Below the pieces are notes generated by a model. That model did no database searches. It saw only the letters and a list, made by a program, of their open reading frames with translations, and was not told where the DNA came from. A program made the position numbers and the translations under genes. DNA of 64,000 nt from JAAYJK01 sp964501655 (GTDB lineage: Bacteria > Bacillota > Syntrophomonadia > Syntrophomonadales > Syntrophomonadaceae): positions 1-64,000 of the forward strand of contig CAZCTN010000012.1 in the NCBI GenBank assembly GCA_964501655.1, given 5' to 3'. Of the stretch, positions 1 through 8,479 are shown one piece after another. Each line of letters starts with the position of its first letter. Position 1 is the stretch's first letter.

Positions 1-155
1 GATGCATAATAATAAGTCAGCACCGTCAAAAGAATTCCACTGAGAAGAGTTGCCAAGCGCAAGTTGCTTATTGCATTTGATGACTTTTCCAACTGCATTT
101 TCCTGGCTAAAAAGTGTTCGCAGCGTTCTAGATATCTGGCCCCTAAGTTGTTCAT
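1..155 (-). CDS. N-terminus of MutS-family (domain V type) membrane-associated ATPase, truncated by window edge
   Basis: Only the first 51 codons lie in the window; the gene runs off the left edge. The ATG at 155-153 follows an AAGGA box with a 7-base spacer. The peptide begins MNNLGARYLE, has a charged stretch, then a hydrophobic segment from about residue 33 to 50. The words SNAISNLRLATLLSG resemble the start of the small MutS-like proteins that carry N-terminal membrane segments before a MutS ATPase domain. That family call rests on memory of this N-terminal pattern alone, because the ATPase domain is outside the window. The reading frame is more convincing than the overlapping plus-strand frame. 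Confidence 0.5.
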   Translation of the reverse strand, partial: MNNLGARYLERCEHFLARKMQLEKSSNAISNLRLATLLSGILLTVLTYYYA

Positions 156-204
156 ATATACATCCTTGTTTTCAATTGGGACAATTTATAAGGTGAATTA
201 TAGC

Positions 205-396
205 ATACATTTGATCAGCATTATATTAATTACTGCGTTAATAATCCCCTTCCTGACTCGACTGGTGGCTGTTGCATTGCACCTGGGTCTTAGTTTGATA
301 AACTTTAAAGCTGTAACCACGCAAAGGATAAGATATTTTATATTAGCAGTAATCCTGCACGTGCTAATTAATTCTGCTGCTAAAATATTCTTGTAA
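205..396 (+). CDS. Possible small membrane protein, start uncertain
   Basis: An open frame gives a very hydrophobic peptide with two likely membrane segments (about residues 3-30 and 40-60) and a stop at 396. No ATG lies close to a ribosome site. An AAGGTG box at 190-195 is 9 bases before an in-frame ATA (205) and 15 before TTG (211), while GTG (193) is inside the box. AT-rich noncoding DNA often yields hydrophobic frames, so this is only a candidate. It lies between the divergent MutS-like gene and the thiamine-binding gene. No family recognised. Confidence 0.3.
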   Translation: MHLISIILITALIIPFLTRLVAVALHLGLSLINFKAVTTQRIRYFILAVILHVLINSAAKIFL

Positions 397-469
397 TTTT
401 ACGCTGGATATAGTTATAACCATTTTGTGATAATATATTTACCTGGTACTTTATGAGAGGTGATCTTTT

Positions 470-796
470 ATGGCCATTGTTGAAGTGGCAATCATACCTA
501 TAGGAACCGGCAGTACCAGTGTCAGCCAGTATGTTGCCGACTGCCACCAAGTCCTGGAATACGAAAAGAGGATAAAACTAGTATTAACCCCTATGGGGTC
601 GGTTTTAGAAGGTGATTTGGATATCATCCTGGCCGCAGTTAGAAAAATGCATGAGGTACCCTTTGATAATGGGGCTATGCGGGTAACAACAACTATTCGG
701 ATCGATGATCGCCGGGACAAATCTGCATCTATAGAACAGAAACTAAAATCTGTACAGGAAAAGACGGATCAGCCCAAAACATTCCGGCATTTTTGA
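470..796 (+). CDS. MTH1187/YqgV-family thiamine-binding protein
   Basis: A 108-residue protein of the DUF77/MTH1187 family: a small ferredoxin-like fold that binds thiamine-like ligands in characterised relatives. Family signs are the opening MAIVEVAIIPIGTG, the segment TPMGSVLEGDLD, and MHEVPFDNGAMRVTTTIRIDDRRD near the C-terminus. The ATG follows GAGGTGATCTTTT. It is followed by a convergent aminotransferase gene 30 bases away. No thiamine transport genes are adjacent, so its cellular role here is not defined by context. Confidence 0.85.
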   Translation: MAIVEVAIIPIGTGSTSVSQYVADCHQVLEYEKRIKLVLTPMGSVLEGDLDIILAAVRKMHEVPFDNGAMRVTTTIRIDDRRDKSASIEQKLKSVQEKTDQPKTFRHF

Positions 797-826
797 TTCA
801 AACCATTTAATGGTTGTGAGTCTCTT

Positions 827-2011
827 TTATATAAACTTTTTCAGAACCCCTGCCAGACACTTTAGGCCTTCGACTATTCTGTCTTCCGGCATGTTGGAGA
901 AATTGATCCGGAAAGTATTCTCTTTCCCTCCATTGGGGAAGAAGGAGCCGCCTGGAACAAAAGCAACATTATTTTTAAGGCATTCTTCCAGAACATCCCG
1001 GGCGTTGATATCAGAAGGGAGTTCCACCCAGGCGAAAAGACCGCCCTGGGGCCTGGTAAATCTAACCCCGGGTGGGAATTCATCTTCCATGGTTTTAGCA
1101 GTAATATCTCTGCGCCTTTTGTATACTGCCCGTATTTTTTCGATATGTTCATCAATATCGTACAGTTCCAGGTATTTGCTTATAACCCTCTGAGCAATGG
1201 TATTGCACTGGAGATCAGCGCCCTGTTTTACAAGTACATAGTTGGCGATGGCCCTTTTGTCACCTGCAATCCATCCAATCCGGTATCCGGGACAAAAGGT
1301 TTTGGAAAAGGTTCCGAGACAAAACACGCAGCCTGTCTTATCGAACGACTTTACAGACGGCAGGGCTTGGCCTTCAAATCTAAGTTCGCCATAGGGATTA
1401 TCTTCAATAACCACCAGCTGATATTTGGCGGCAATACTGGCCAGCTGCTCTCTTCTCTCCAGGCTCCAGGACCTTCCGGTGGGATTTTGAAAATCAGAAA
1501 TCATATATATGATTTTTGCCCTTTCAGCAGTTTCCAGAATATGCTCCAGCCCTTCGGGAATCATTCCATAATCATCGGTGGGTACTTCTTGGAAATTGCA
1601 GCCATATGCTTTGAACGCGCTGATCGCCGCCAGGTAGGTAGGACTTTCGCAAAGTACAGTATCACCCTCATCAAGAAACACCTTGCCGGATAGATCAAGG
1701 GCCTGCTGTGAGCCATTGGTTAACAGGATGTTGTCAGCATCAAAATTGGTTCCCCGGGTGGAATTCATCCTGTTTGCTATCCACTCCCGGAGTGGTGCAT
1801 ATCCTTCCGTGGTGGTATACTGCAACGCAGATGCACCGTCTTCTGCCAGTACCTGCCTGTTTACCTCCATAATTTCTTCTATCGGGAAAAGCTCCGGCGC
1901 AGGAAGACCGCCGGCAAATGAGATGATCTCAGGCCTCTCAGTTACTTTTAAAATCTCCCTTATTTCCGAAGCCTTCAGATATGACATTCGGTTGGCAAAT
2001 TTAAAATCCAT
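827..2011 (-). CDS. PLP-dependent aminotransferase, 2-aminoadipate (LysN/MocR-like) type
   Basis: A 394-residue fold-type I aminotransferase. It starts MDFKFANRMSYLKASEIREI, has the glycine-rich TNGSQQALDL segment, DNPYGELR around the cofactor-binding aspartate, and FSKT with the likely Schiff-base lysine at K237. The overall pattern (ISFAGGLPAPELFP, ALQYTTTEGYAPLRE) matches the 2-aminoadipate/LysN-like group, which acts on 2-aminoadipate and large hydrophobic or aromatic amino acids. Exact substrate cannot be read from sequence. RBS GGAGG with a 7-base spacer supports the ATG. It lies 55 bases downstream of the MocR-type regulator on the same strand, so the two are probably cotranscribed and functionally linked. 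Confidence 0.85.
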   Translation of the reverse strand: MDFKFANRMSYLKASEIREILKVTERPEIISFAGGLPAPELFPIEEIMEVNRQVLAEDGASALQYTTTEGYAPLREWIANRMNSTRGTNFDADNILLTNGSQQALDLSGKVFLDEGDTVLCESPTYLAAISAFKAYGCNFQEVPTDDYGMIPEGLEHILETAERAKIIYMISDFQNPTGRSWSLERREQLASIAAKYQLVVIEDNPYGELRFEGQALPSVKSFDKTGCVFCLGTFSKTFCPGYRIGWIAGDKRAIANYVLVKQGADLQCNTIAQRVISKYLELYDIDEHIEKIRAVYKRRRDITAKTMEDEFPPGVRFTRPQGGLFAWVELPSDINARDVLEECLKNNVAFVPGGSFFPNGGKENTFRINFSNMPEDRIVEGLKCLAGVLKKFI

Positions 2012-2043
2012 TTTAATGCCTCCTTTTTAGGGTTCATCATAAT

Positions 2044-2058
2044 AAATGAAATTCATTT
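2044..2058. promoter_or_regulatory. Short inverted repeat between MocR regulator and aminotransferase
   Basis: AAATGA and TCATTT form a perfect 6-base inverted repeat around AAT in the 55-base gap between the two genes. It could be a second regulator site or a processing hairpin. Support is the symmetry and position only. Confidence 0.25.
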
Positions 2059-2066
2059 GAGACTGC

Positions 2067-3578
2067 TTATACAATAGGATTGATCTCAGTGATTGAATAA
2101 TCCTCATGCTGCTTTTCATTAAGCAGTTCATTCATGGCTGTACATAACCTTTTGATGCCTTTATCAATGTCATTCACCGGGGCAAAGGTGAAGTTCAGTC
2201 TGATATAATCATCCCCCTGCCCCGAAGCAAAGAAGGGAGAACCCGGGACAAAAGACACCTTGTAATCGCCGGCCTTTGATACCAGCTTTGATGCCGATAC
2301 ACCATCAGGCAGTCGGCACCATAAATAATAGCCGCCTGTGGGTATATTCCAAATAAGATCTTTAGGAGCATATTTTGACAGAGCCTGATGCATGAGGTCT
2401 CTTCTGTTCCGGTACTCACTGCAAGTCTTAATTAAATGCGATTCAAGGGAGCCGCTCTCGATAAACCTTTCAATAATCCATTGGGATAGACTGTTGGAAT
2501 GCAGATCCATTAACTGTTTGGCCGAAGCAAATTCCTTAACCATCTTTTTATGGGCTGCCATCCATCCCAATCTCAAGCCGGAGTAAATGTTTTTGGAGAA
2601 AGTACTTAAATAAATAACATATCCATCGTTATCCATGGATTTTAGCATAGGAACGGGGTGGCCTTCATAGCATAGATCGCCATAGGCGTCATCCTCCAGG
2701 ATAATGACATTATGTTTAGAGGCCAGTTCAACCAGATGTTTCCTTCTTCCCAGTTCTAAAACAGTTCCGGATGGGTTCTGAAAAGTAGGTATGGTATAAA
2801 TGAGTTTGGGCCGGTACCGGTGCAATAACTGTTCCAGCCCATCGACCTTCATGCCCTGGTCATCAATGGGAACAGTGATTATTCTTGCTCCCGCTGCTCT
2901 AAAAACCTGAATGGCCGGGAAATATGTGGGTTCTTCAATGACAACTATATCTCCCGGATCGAGTATTACTCTGGCGGCCAAGTCGATCCCCTGCTGGGAG
3001 CCGGAAAGCATCATAATCTCATCGGGTTGGCAGTAGATGCCTCTTTTTTGCATAAGCCGGCAAATAGCCTGGCGCAGAGACAGAAGGCCTTCCGTCGGAG
3101 TGTGAATCAAAGCCTTGTGGTTTCTGCTTTTAAGGAGTTCATGTTCAATTCCTGCAAGAGCCTCAATAGGGCCGGTTTCGGGGGAGGCTATACCAGTGGC
3201 AAATGATATAACGTCGGTCCTGTTTGCCAGTACCAGCAGCTCCTGGACCAAATAAGAATCAAGTCGGTTGGCATATTGGCTGAAGATCTGATTCCACGAA
3301 GGTTCCCGAGGAGAGTTGTCAACACTCAATTCCTCATCCAGATATGAAAGCACAATAGTGCCATTTCCAACTCGGGAGCCAATCAAGCCTTCAGCCTTCA
3401 GTTCCCGGTAAGCATTTAATATGGTTGTTCTATTAACACCCAGGCTTTCCGCCAATTTTCTTTCTGCGGGCAGGCGAAAACCGGGCGGCAGCTCCCCGGA
3501 TAAGATTTGGCGCCGTACTTGTTCAAATATTTGAATATATATGGGTGTATTAGCTTCTCTGTCAACTATAATCCGCAT
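2067..3578 (-). CDS. MocR/PdxR-type regulator: GntR winged helix fused to aminotransferase domain
   Basis: A 503-residue regulator. Residues 1-75 form a GntR winged helix (IYIQIFEQVRRQILSGEL, LPAERKLAESLGVNRTT), and residues from about 120 to 490 form a fold-type I aminotransferase domain with SGSQQGIDL, DDAYGDL and FSKN with lysine K329. In the family, PLP or a PLP-amino acid adduct bound to this domain controls DNA binding. The adjacent downstream aminotransferase (827-2011) is the obvious target. Start ATG follows GAGGTGG. Its upstream region has a good sigma-A promoter with symmetrical and direct repeats, which points to autoregulation. Confidence 0.93.
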   Translation of the reverse strand: MRIIVDREANTPIYIQIFEQVRRQILSGELPPGFRLPAERKLAESLGVNRTTILNAYRELKAEGLIGSRVGNGTIVLSYLDEELSVDNSPREPSWNQIFSQYANRLDSYLVQELLVLANRTDVISFATGIASPETGPIEALAGIEHELLKSRNHKALIHTPTEGLLSLRQAICRLMQKRGIYCQPDEIMMLSGSQQGIDLAARVILDPGDIVVIEEPTYFPAIQVFRAAGARIITVPIDDQGMKVDGLEQLLHRYRPKLIYTIPTFQNPSGTVLELGRRKHLVELASKHNVIILEDDAYGDLCYEGHPVPMLKSMDNDGYVIYLSTFSKNIYSGLRLGWMAAHKKMVKEFASAKQLMDLHSNSLSQWIIERFIESGSLESHLIKTCSEYRNRRDLMHQALSKYAPKDLIWNIPTGGYYLWCRLPDGVSASKLVSKAGDYKVSFVPGSPFFASGQGDDYIRLNFTFAPVNDIDKGIKRLCTAMNELLNEKQHEDYSITEINPIV

Positions 3579-3592
3579 ACCAAACCACCTCG

Positions 3593-3647
3593 TTGGACTA
3601 ATCCAATTCCATTATATTTGCCCATAACTTACCAATCAACAACCAAT
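3593..3647 (-). promoter_or_regulatory. Promoter and operator of the MocR-type regulator
   Basis: On the minus strand TTGATT (3639-3634), a 17-base spacer and TATAAT (3616-3611) form a near-consensus sigma-A promoter. The inverted repeat TTGGA-CTAA-TCCAA (3593-3606) sits at the predicted start of transcription. Two direct copies of ATTGGT (minus strand, 3647-3642 and 3636-3631) are 11 bases apart, one helical turn, and overlap the -35. Direct plus inverted repeats are typical of MocR regulator sites, so autoregulation is likely. Confidence 0.6.
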
Positions 3648-3703
3648 TATCGATTATTGTCATCAGCCAATGTGCTTGGTTACGCTATATAGCTGTTGTT
3701 ATC

Positions 3704-4984
3704 TTAATCCAGATGTTCGGAGACAAAGGCGCACATCTCAATTATGCGTTGCTGGTGATCAGCCCCCGGGTCAAAGCCAGTGGCCTCAGCCAGGGAATAT
3801 ATCAAGCGTATATTTCCCTCGATCAAGAGAGCTTCCTTCTGGTTACTATTGTATCTTTGTTTGAAATATTTATTGAAAAGGTCATCGAAATCAAGCATAT
3901 ATATCACCGTCAAGGACAGGTTAATCCTGGGTATCCGGTCTTTGATCATTTGCTCCAGGTCATCTGTAAAACAGCTGGTGGGATCAGGCTGCAAAACGTA
4001 GTATTCCCAGTATCGATCCACTGCGTTATGAAATTCGGCCTCAAGCATATCGGCACTGGCAGTGGTCCGCTGTTGCAACATGGCAGGGACGACTGTCTTA
4101 ATTGCCTGGGCATAGGCTTGATCATTCAGATTATAACGATACAGTATATTTTTCCCCAGCTGGTCAAGATCAATTTCATCCATATCCTTTTCCACTAGCA
4201 GGGTTAATACCTTTTCCAGGTCACTTTCCAATGCTTTTGTCTCGGAGGGACTCACAACATAATCAAAACTATCAACTAGCTTTTTGTTATCTTCAAACAG
4301 GTTAACCCGGATCATTCTATTCATAAAGATGGAGCCGTATCGAGGACGGGCTTCGCTGGCTGACCATATGGTGCGATAGGAGAGTGAATGCTCATTGGTA
4401 AGAGTTACGATCATATCAACTATATGATAAGGAATACCATCCTCTGCTACGAGTTTAAACAAGAAAGCGGCATCCTTTATCTTCTCCCCGGGCTGAAAAT
4501 TGTATCCGGATATAACATCCAGATAAAGCCGGTTATCGGATTTTAGTGAGAATTCAAATGCATCCTGCCCGGTCTGATTATACTGGGCTTTAAGCGTTCT
4601 GGAAACCCGGGGCGCTATTTTTGTGATGCCGGCTTCTTGATCAAGTTGGTCCTGTAATTGTCTGGCAAAGCTTGGATCACTGGCAACCCTGCGGCTAATA
4701 TCTGCAAAGCAATTTCTGATCTCATCCCCTATTTTGGAGGGACTGGTTTCCAGTATGGTCCTGAATGCTTTAGGGCTGATCCGGTAATTCTTCTCATCGT
4801 CGGGCAGAAGCTGGTACTGGGATTCGTCAACATATTTGGCCAGGCAGTGTGCTTCTGCATCTTTTAACCAGTTTAAATAGGGATAAACGGACTCATCGAA
4901 TCCCAATTGATTATACAGATCCCTGGTTGTTTCCGCGGGTTTAGGAAAATATTTCTTAATAACATGGTCTGGTGTCATTATCAT
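3704..4984 (-). CDS. Unknown 426-residue soluble protein
   Basis: I do not recognise this protein. It has no signal peptide or membrane segment and is rich in charged residues and predicted helices. Recognisable words include SLSYRTIWSASEARPRYGS near the middle and a C-terminal ADHQQRIIEMCAFVSEHLD. The ATG follows GGAGG with a 7-base spacer, so expression is likely. It is a single gene, with the divergent MocR promoter region downstream of its stop and a 440-base region upstream. Length and good codon structure argue for a real gene; function cannot be stated. Confidence 0.75.
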   Translation of the reverse strand: MIMTPDHVIKKYFPKPAETTRDLYNQLGFDESVYPYLNWLKDAEAHCLAKYVDESQYQLLPDDEKNYRISPKAFRTILETSPSKIGDEIRNCFADISRRVASDPSFARQLQDQLDQEAGITKIAPRVSRTLKAQYNQTGQDAFEFSLKSDNRLYLDVISGYNFQPGEKIKDAAFLFKLVAEDGIPYHIVDMIVTLTNEHSLSYRTIWSASEARPRYGSIFMNRMIRVNLFEDNKKLVDSFDYVVSPSETKALESDLEKVLTLLVEKDMDEIDLDQLGKNILYRYNLNDQAYAQAIKTVVPAMLQQRTTASADMLEAEFHNAVDRYWEYYVLQPDPTSCFTDDLEQMIKDRIPRINLSLTVIYMLDFDDLFNKYFKQRYNSNQKEALLIEGNIRLIYSLAEATGFDPGADHQQRIIEMCAFVSEHLD

Positions 4985-5073
4985 GGTAAAACCTCCATTC
5001 TAAGTAATTATAGCTAATAGGCAGCCAGTAAAACAACCCAACGATGAAGCCGGACGGCAAGGGGGATTCCCTG

Positions 5074-5271
5074 ATGAAGATATGGCATATGAACAGACAG
5101 AGTTTCCGCTGTTCAATTATGGATGATCAATCCAGCTCCTTGCATTGTATCAATATAAACCATATAATGGAGCACATAACTTCTTTAAAGGATGGTTGTG
5201 AAATAAACTGGAAGAATAAGCGCATGCTTGTGTTGTCCAAGACTATGATTTTTATATTGCCCGATACTTAA
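5074..5271 (+). CDS. Possible small protein, 65 residues
   Basis: The frame starts at ATG 5074, which lies 8 bases after an AAGGGGG box (5059-5065); an in-frame ATG at 5044 has no such site. The product starts MKIWHMNRQSFRCS and ends with a hydrophobic LVLSKTMIFILPDT. No family is recognised. The only support is the strong ribosome site and placement in a 430-base gap between genes, so it may be spurious. Confidence 0.35.
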   Translation: MKIWHMNRQSFRCSIMDDQSSSLHCININHIMEHITSLKDGCEINWKNKRMLVLSKTMIFILPDT

Positions 5272-5420
5272 GCCCAGGGTTGATTGTGAATAAATCTGTA
5301 GGTTTGCCCTATAACCGAAATGCGTTTTTTTAAGGGTAAAATAATCCGATTTAAGAACAAGGACAAGGGTTGAAGATGATGGCAGTGAAGCAGTTAATAT
5401 TTATTGGAGGTAGATGAAAG

Positions 5421-5747
5421 ATGACTGTATTTGAGAAGGCCAAAGAACTGGGGCAAGAAATCAAAAAAACCCCAGAGTATCAGGAAGTGCGGAGAACTGG
5501 ACAGAACATTCAGGATAATCCTGATGCCCAGCGGATAATTCAGGATATACAAACGGTTCAGAATCACTTGGAATTTGCCCAGAACGCGGGAGTTCAACCT
5601 ACGGAGGATCAACTGGCGGAATTTGATAATATCAGAACCAAAATGGAAAACAATATTCTCATTCAAGCATATATGAAAGCTCAGGAAGAATACGGTCAGC
5701 TAATGCAGGAAATAAACAACAGTATTAGCGAAGAGATTAACGACTGA
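5421..5747 (+). CDS. YlbF/YmcA family protein
   Basis: A 108-residue helical protein of the YlbF/YmcA (DUF964) family. In Bacillus these proteins form a complex with RNase Y that tunes mRNA processing and affects competence, biofilm and sporulation. Signs are the opening FEKAKELGQEIKKTPEYQ and the C-terminal helix YMKAQEEYGQLMQEINNSI. The ATG follows TTGGAGGTAGATGAAAG. It ends convergently with spoVR, separated by a hairpin. Whether it acts as YlbF, YmcA or a third paralogue here is not decidable. Confidence 0.8.
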   Translation: MTVFEKAKELGQEIKKTPEYQEVRRTGQNIQDNPDAQRIIQDIQTVQNHLEFAQNAGVQPTEDQLAEFDNIRTKMENNILIQAYMKAQEEYGQLMQEINNSISEEIND

Positions 5748-5784
5748 CCGGGATCCACCCGGGCAGCATTCTTGACATGTTTAA

Positions 5785-5816
5785 ACCGGCTTTTATATTT
5801 TTTTTATTAAGCCGGT
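5785..5816. terminator. Hairpin between convergent ylbF-like gene and spoVR
   Basis: ACCGGCTT and AAGCCGGT form a perfect 8-base stem around a 16-base T-rich loop. It lies 40 bases after the ylbF-like stop and 90 bases after the spoVR stop, so it could serve both strands. Neither side has a long T tract, so termination may be weak. Confidence 0.45.
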
Positions 5817-5902
5817 AATTTATTGGTGGACTGGCTGAATGGACTCTAATCCATATCCCTGGCGATGTTACTGCTGGCCTGGGGGAAAATGAATAGTATA
5901 GC

Positions 5903-7252
5903 CTATTTGCCATCCGATATCAGCATTTTTAGAGCTCCATGGATACGTAGTCTGACTTGATTCCCCCATAGCCGAGCAATATATTTAAGGGTTTGATGGG
6001 CATAGTCCTCCTGTAATGACCTGCCGTCCCAGTCATGCTCCAAAGACAGTATGTTTTCCGGACCTATTTCCTTAACCCTGATAATAGGTATTCCATTCAT
6101 CCCAACATTTGCTGTCAGAGTCTCACGAATCTTTTTCCAGCCTTCCGGGTCGGAAACCTCACTTACCACATAATCCTGGTTATCCTTGTGGAATTCAAAT
6201 AAATTTAACTCCCGGCACAGCTTTTCGTTCAGGTAGCGGTGCAGAAAGGATACATCTCTTTCCTGTTCTCTGACATCGAAGATAAACTGATTGTCCCGGG
6301 ATTCCCCCTCCAACTGGCAGAATATCCTGAAGCCCAGATGATATGGATTCAGGGTTCCCGGATGTGAGGCTATGACTTGATTATGTCTTTTTATGAATTC
6401 CAGATGCAGGGACTGAGGTAAATCCAAGCTATTCAATATTTTGTAATGCCAAAAGCAAGCCCAGCCTTCATTCATAATCTTGGTTTCGATCTGGGGGATG
6501 AAATATTGTGACTCGGAACGAACAATGTTGATTATATCTTTCTCCCAGTCGGTCAGGCGGGCGTAACGCATAAGAAAGAGCAGAATATCCTGGTCGGGCT
6601 CCAGCGGCACCTTATCCCAATCCGGGGCGGTTTCCCGCTCTTTTTCCTGGTCTGCTGTCTGACTATTGTGCTCCGATTGATAGTATCTTTCCATGAGTAT
6701 TTTCTTATTTTCTTCCGGGGAAAGGTGTTTTTCATTACTGATCCGATAAATCTGGAAACGCAGAGCATGGGCTGCATCAAGGATTCTTTCCACCCTTTCA
6801 TATCCGATGCTGGGATCAGCGATGTAGTCTCTGATTCGGTTGGCATGGGATTTAAACATCTCTGCAGCGTAATCGGCCCGGGTTCCGTTCCGAAATAAAC
6901 GATTATTTTTAAAAAAATCATTGTGCCCGTAGACATGGGCAATGGTAAGAACCTGCAATGCCAGGGTGTTTTCTTTCATTAAATAGGCCAGGCAGGGATT
7001 GGAGTTAATGACCATTTCATAGGGCAGACCAATTAAATTGTAGCGGTAATAAGTCTTTTTTCTCTCCCAGGCCTTGCCAAAACTCCAATGCGGATAACGG
7101 GAAGGCATACCTGAATAGGCTTCGTAACTTAGCATATCCTCATAATTGCATATCTCAAATTCCTGAGGGTAACAATCAAGTCCGAAGCTTTGCGCTGTTT
7201 CCTCGATAATGCGATTATAGTATTCCAAATCTTCCATCGAGTATTCTATCAC
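5903..7252 (-). CDS. spoVR: SpoVR family protein
   Basis: A 449-residue SpoVR-like protein, needed for normal spore cortex in Bacillus and commonly encoded with prkA and yhbH. Family words include FGLDCYPQEFEICNYEDML near the N-terminus, SYGKAW-like FGKAWERKK, LTIAHVYGHNDFFKNN, and NEGWACFWHYKI with conserved H and E residues. The start is GTG 7252, 10 bases after an AAGGAG that overlaps the end of yhbH; an in-frame ATG lies five codons on. Only 7 bases separate it from yhbH, so it is third in the prkA-yhbH-spoVR operon. Confidence 0.95.
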   Translation of the reverse strand: MIEYSMEDLEYYNRIIEETAQSFGLDCYPQEFEICNYEDMLSYEAYSGMPSRYPHWSFGKAWERKKTYYRYNLIGLPYEMVINSNPCLAYLMKENTLALQVLTIAHVYGHNDFFKNNRLFRNGTRADYAAEMFKSHANRIRDYIADPSIGYERVERILDAAHALRFQIYRISNEKHLSPEENKKILMERYYQSEHNSQTADQEKERETAPDWDKVPLEPDQDILLFLMRYARLTDWEKDIINIVRSESQYFIPQIETKIMNEGWACFWHYKILNSLDLPQSLHLEFIKRHNQVIASHPGTLNPYHLGFRIFCQLEGESRDNQFIFDVREQERDVSFLHRYLNEKLCRELNLFEFHKDNQDYVVSEVSDPEGWKKIRETLTANVGMNGIPIIRVKEIGPENILSLEHDWDGRSLQEDYAHQTLKYIARLWGNQVRLRIHGALKMLISDGK

Positions 7253-7259
7253 CCTATAA

Positions 7260-8438
7260 TCACTCCTTGTCTGAAACCCTTAACAGATCTCTGAAAGCGG
7301 GCCAGATATCTTCTTTGTTGCTGATACATACCGCGATGAAGTTATCTGCAGTAATACTGCTTTCGAACTTGTTCAACATACTGTTGGGGTTAGAATAGGA
7401 ACCGGCATTCACTCTGATTTCTCCATATCCAAATAGATTGGATTTTGAGCATAGCTCAATTGCTTTGGCAATGGCTTGAGTTGTATCCTGGGGCCAGTTA
7501 TCACCGTCACTGCAATGGAAGGCGTATATGTTCCAGATTTCCGGGTTGTAACGCTCCTGAATGATTTCCAGCGCTTTTTCATAGGCACTGCTGATAAATG
7601 TGCCGCCGGATTCCCCCTGGTGAAAGAATTCATCTTCGTTAGCCTCCCGGGCAGTAGTAGTATGATTGATAAATACCAGCTCCACATTGACATACCGGTA
7701 CTTAACAAACTGATATAATAGGAAGAAAAAACTGCGGGCCAGATATTTTTTTTCTTGATACATGGAGCCGGAATTGTCCATCAGGCACATTACTACCGCA
7801 TTTGATTGAGGACGAAGTTCCTCTTTAATCCGGTGATATCTTAAGTCATCCTCCCGGAAAGGAAAGCGTTCATCGGGCATTTCCTGCTCCATCTCCCGAT
7901 ATGATCTTTCCACCATCTTTTTTCTTTTTATTTTTTCCTGCATAGAACGTTTTTTGGATAATCGCGGGGGGATACCCTTGCGCTGTATTCCCCATCGTTT
8001 ATTGCTCTTCTCGGTTTCCACATAAGAGAACTTCTTTCGCTCCATATGAGGCAGCTCCAAATCTTCAAACAGATATTCCACCAGGTCCTCAAGGGTGATA
8101 TCTATTTCATAGTAGTCATCACCTTCGACGCTGCCTGCTCCATCACCGACTCCCTGACCTTCTCCGCCTGCCGTATCCTTATAACGGTCGCCGCGTTTTT
8201 CCTGCCCGGTTCCAGGTACCACCCCGGGATGATTATTGCCGTATATAAATTGGTATTCCTTGATTCCTCTTATGGGTATCTTGATAATTTTATCCTTGCT
8301 TTTGCCGATAATACTCTCTTCGGCAATAATATTGCCGATGTTTTTCTTAATGGAATCTCCAACCAGTTGACGGTGACGTCTGCGATCTTCAGCACTTCTG
8401 TCCCGGTCTCCTCCATCATAATCTCGGAAAATGGCTAT
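7260..8438 (-). CDS. yhbH: YhbH/YeaH family (DUF444) protein with VWA domain; probable ATA start
   Basis: A DUF444 protein that usually works with the PrkA kinase in sporulation or stress. A C-terminal von Willebrand A domain carries an intact DNSGS metal site (residues 221-225 from the ATA). The N-terminal part (FRDYDGGDRDRSAEDRRRHR) is typical. Homologues begin at the residues after the ATA codon at 8438-8436, which lies exactly 8 bases after GGAGG (8451-8447). No standard start codon fits that ribosome site. The alternative ATG at 8492 overlaps the prkA stop and would add 18 atypical residues by translational coupling. I chose the ATA start; the gene itself is certain. Confidence 0.9.
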   Translation of the reverse strand: MAIFRDYDGGDRDRSAEDRRRHRQLVGDSIKKNIGNIIAEESIIGKSKDKIIKIPIRGIKEYQFIYGNNHPGVVPGTGQEKRGDRYKDTAGGEGQGVGDGAGSVEGDDYYEIDITLEDLVEYLFEDLELPHMERKKFSYVETEKSNKRWGIQRKGIPPRLSKKRSMQEKIKRKKMVERSYREMEQEMPDERFPFREDDLRYHRIKEELRPQSNAVVMCLMDNSGSMYQEKKYLARSFFFLLYQFVKYRYVNVELVFINHTTTAREANEDEFFHQGESGGTFISSAYEKALEIIQERYNPEIWNIYAFHCSDGDNWPQDTTQAIAKAIELCSKSNLFGYGEIRVNAGSYSNPNSMLNKFESSITADNFIAVCISNKEDIWPAFRDLLRVSDKE

Positions 8439-8479
8439 ATGAATCACCTCCCGCCATGTGCTCCTGTCCGGTCCAATGC

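Noticed and set aside
64..204. N-terminal part of the plus-strand frame 64-396
   Set aside because: It is antisense to a better-supported minus-strand start (MutS-like) with ribosome site; only the part after about 205 is kept as a weak candidate.
1145..1693. Long plus-strand frame inside the aminotransferase gene
   Set aside because: Shadow of a gene with clear conserved motifs on the other strand; the same applies to 3713-4198, 8046-8483, 11029-11502, 39043-39669 and similar.
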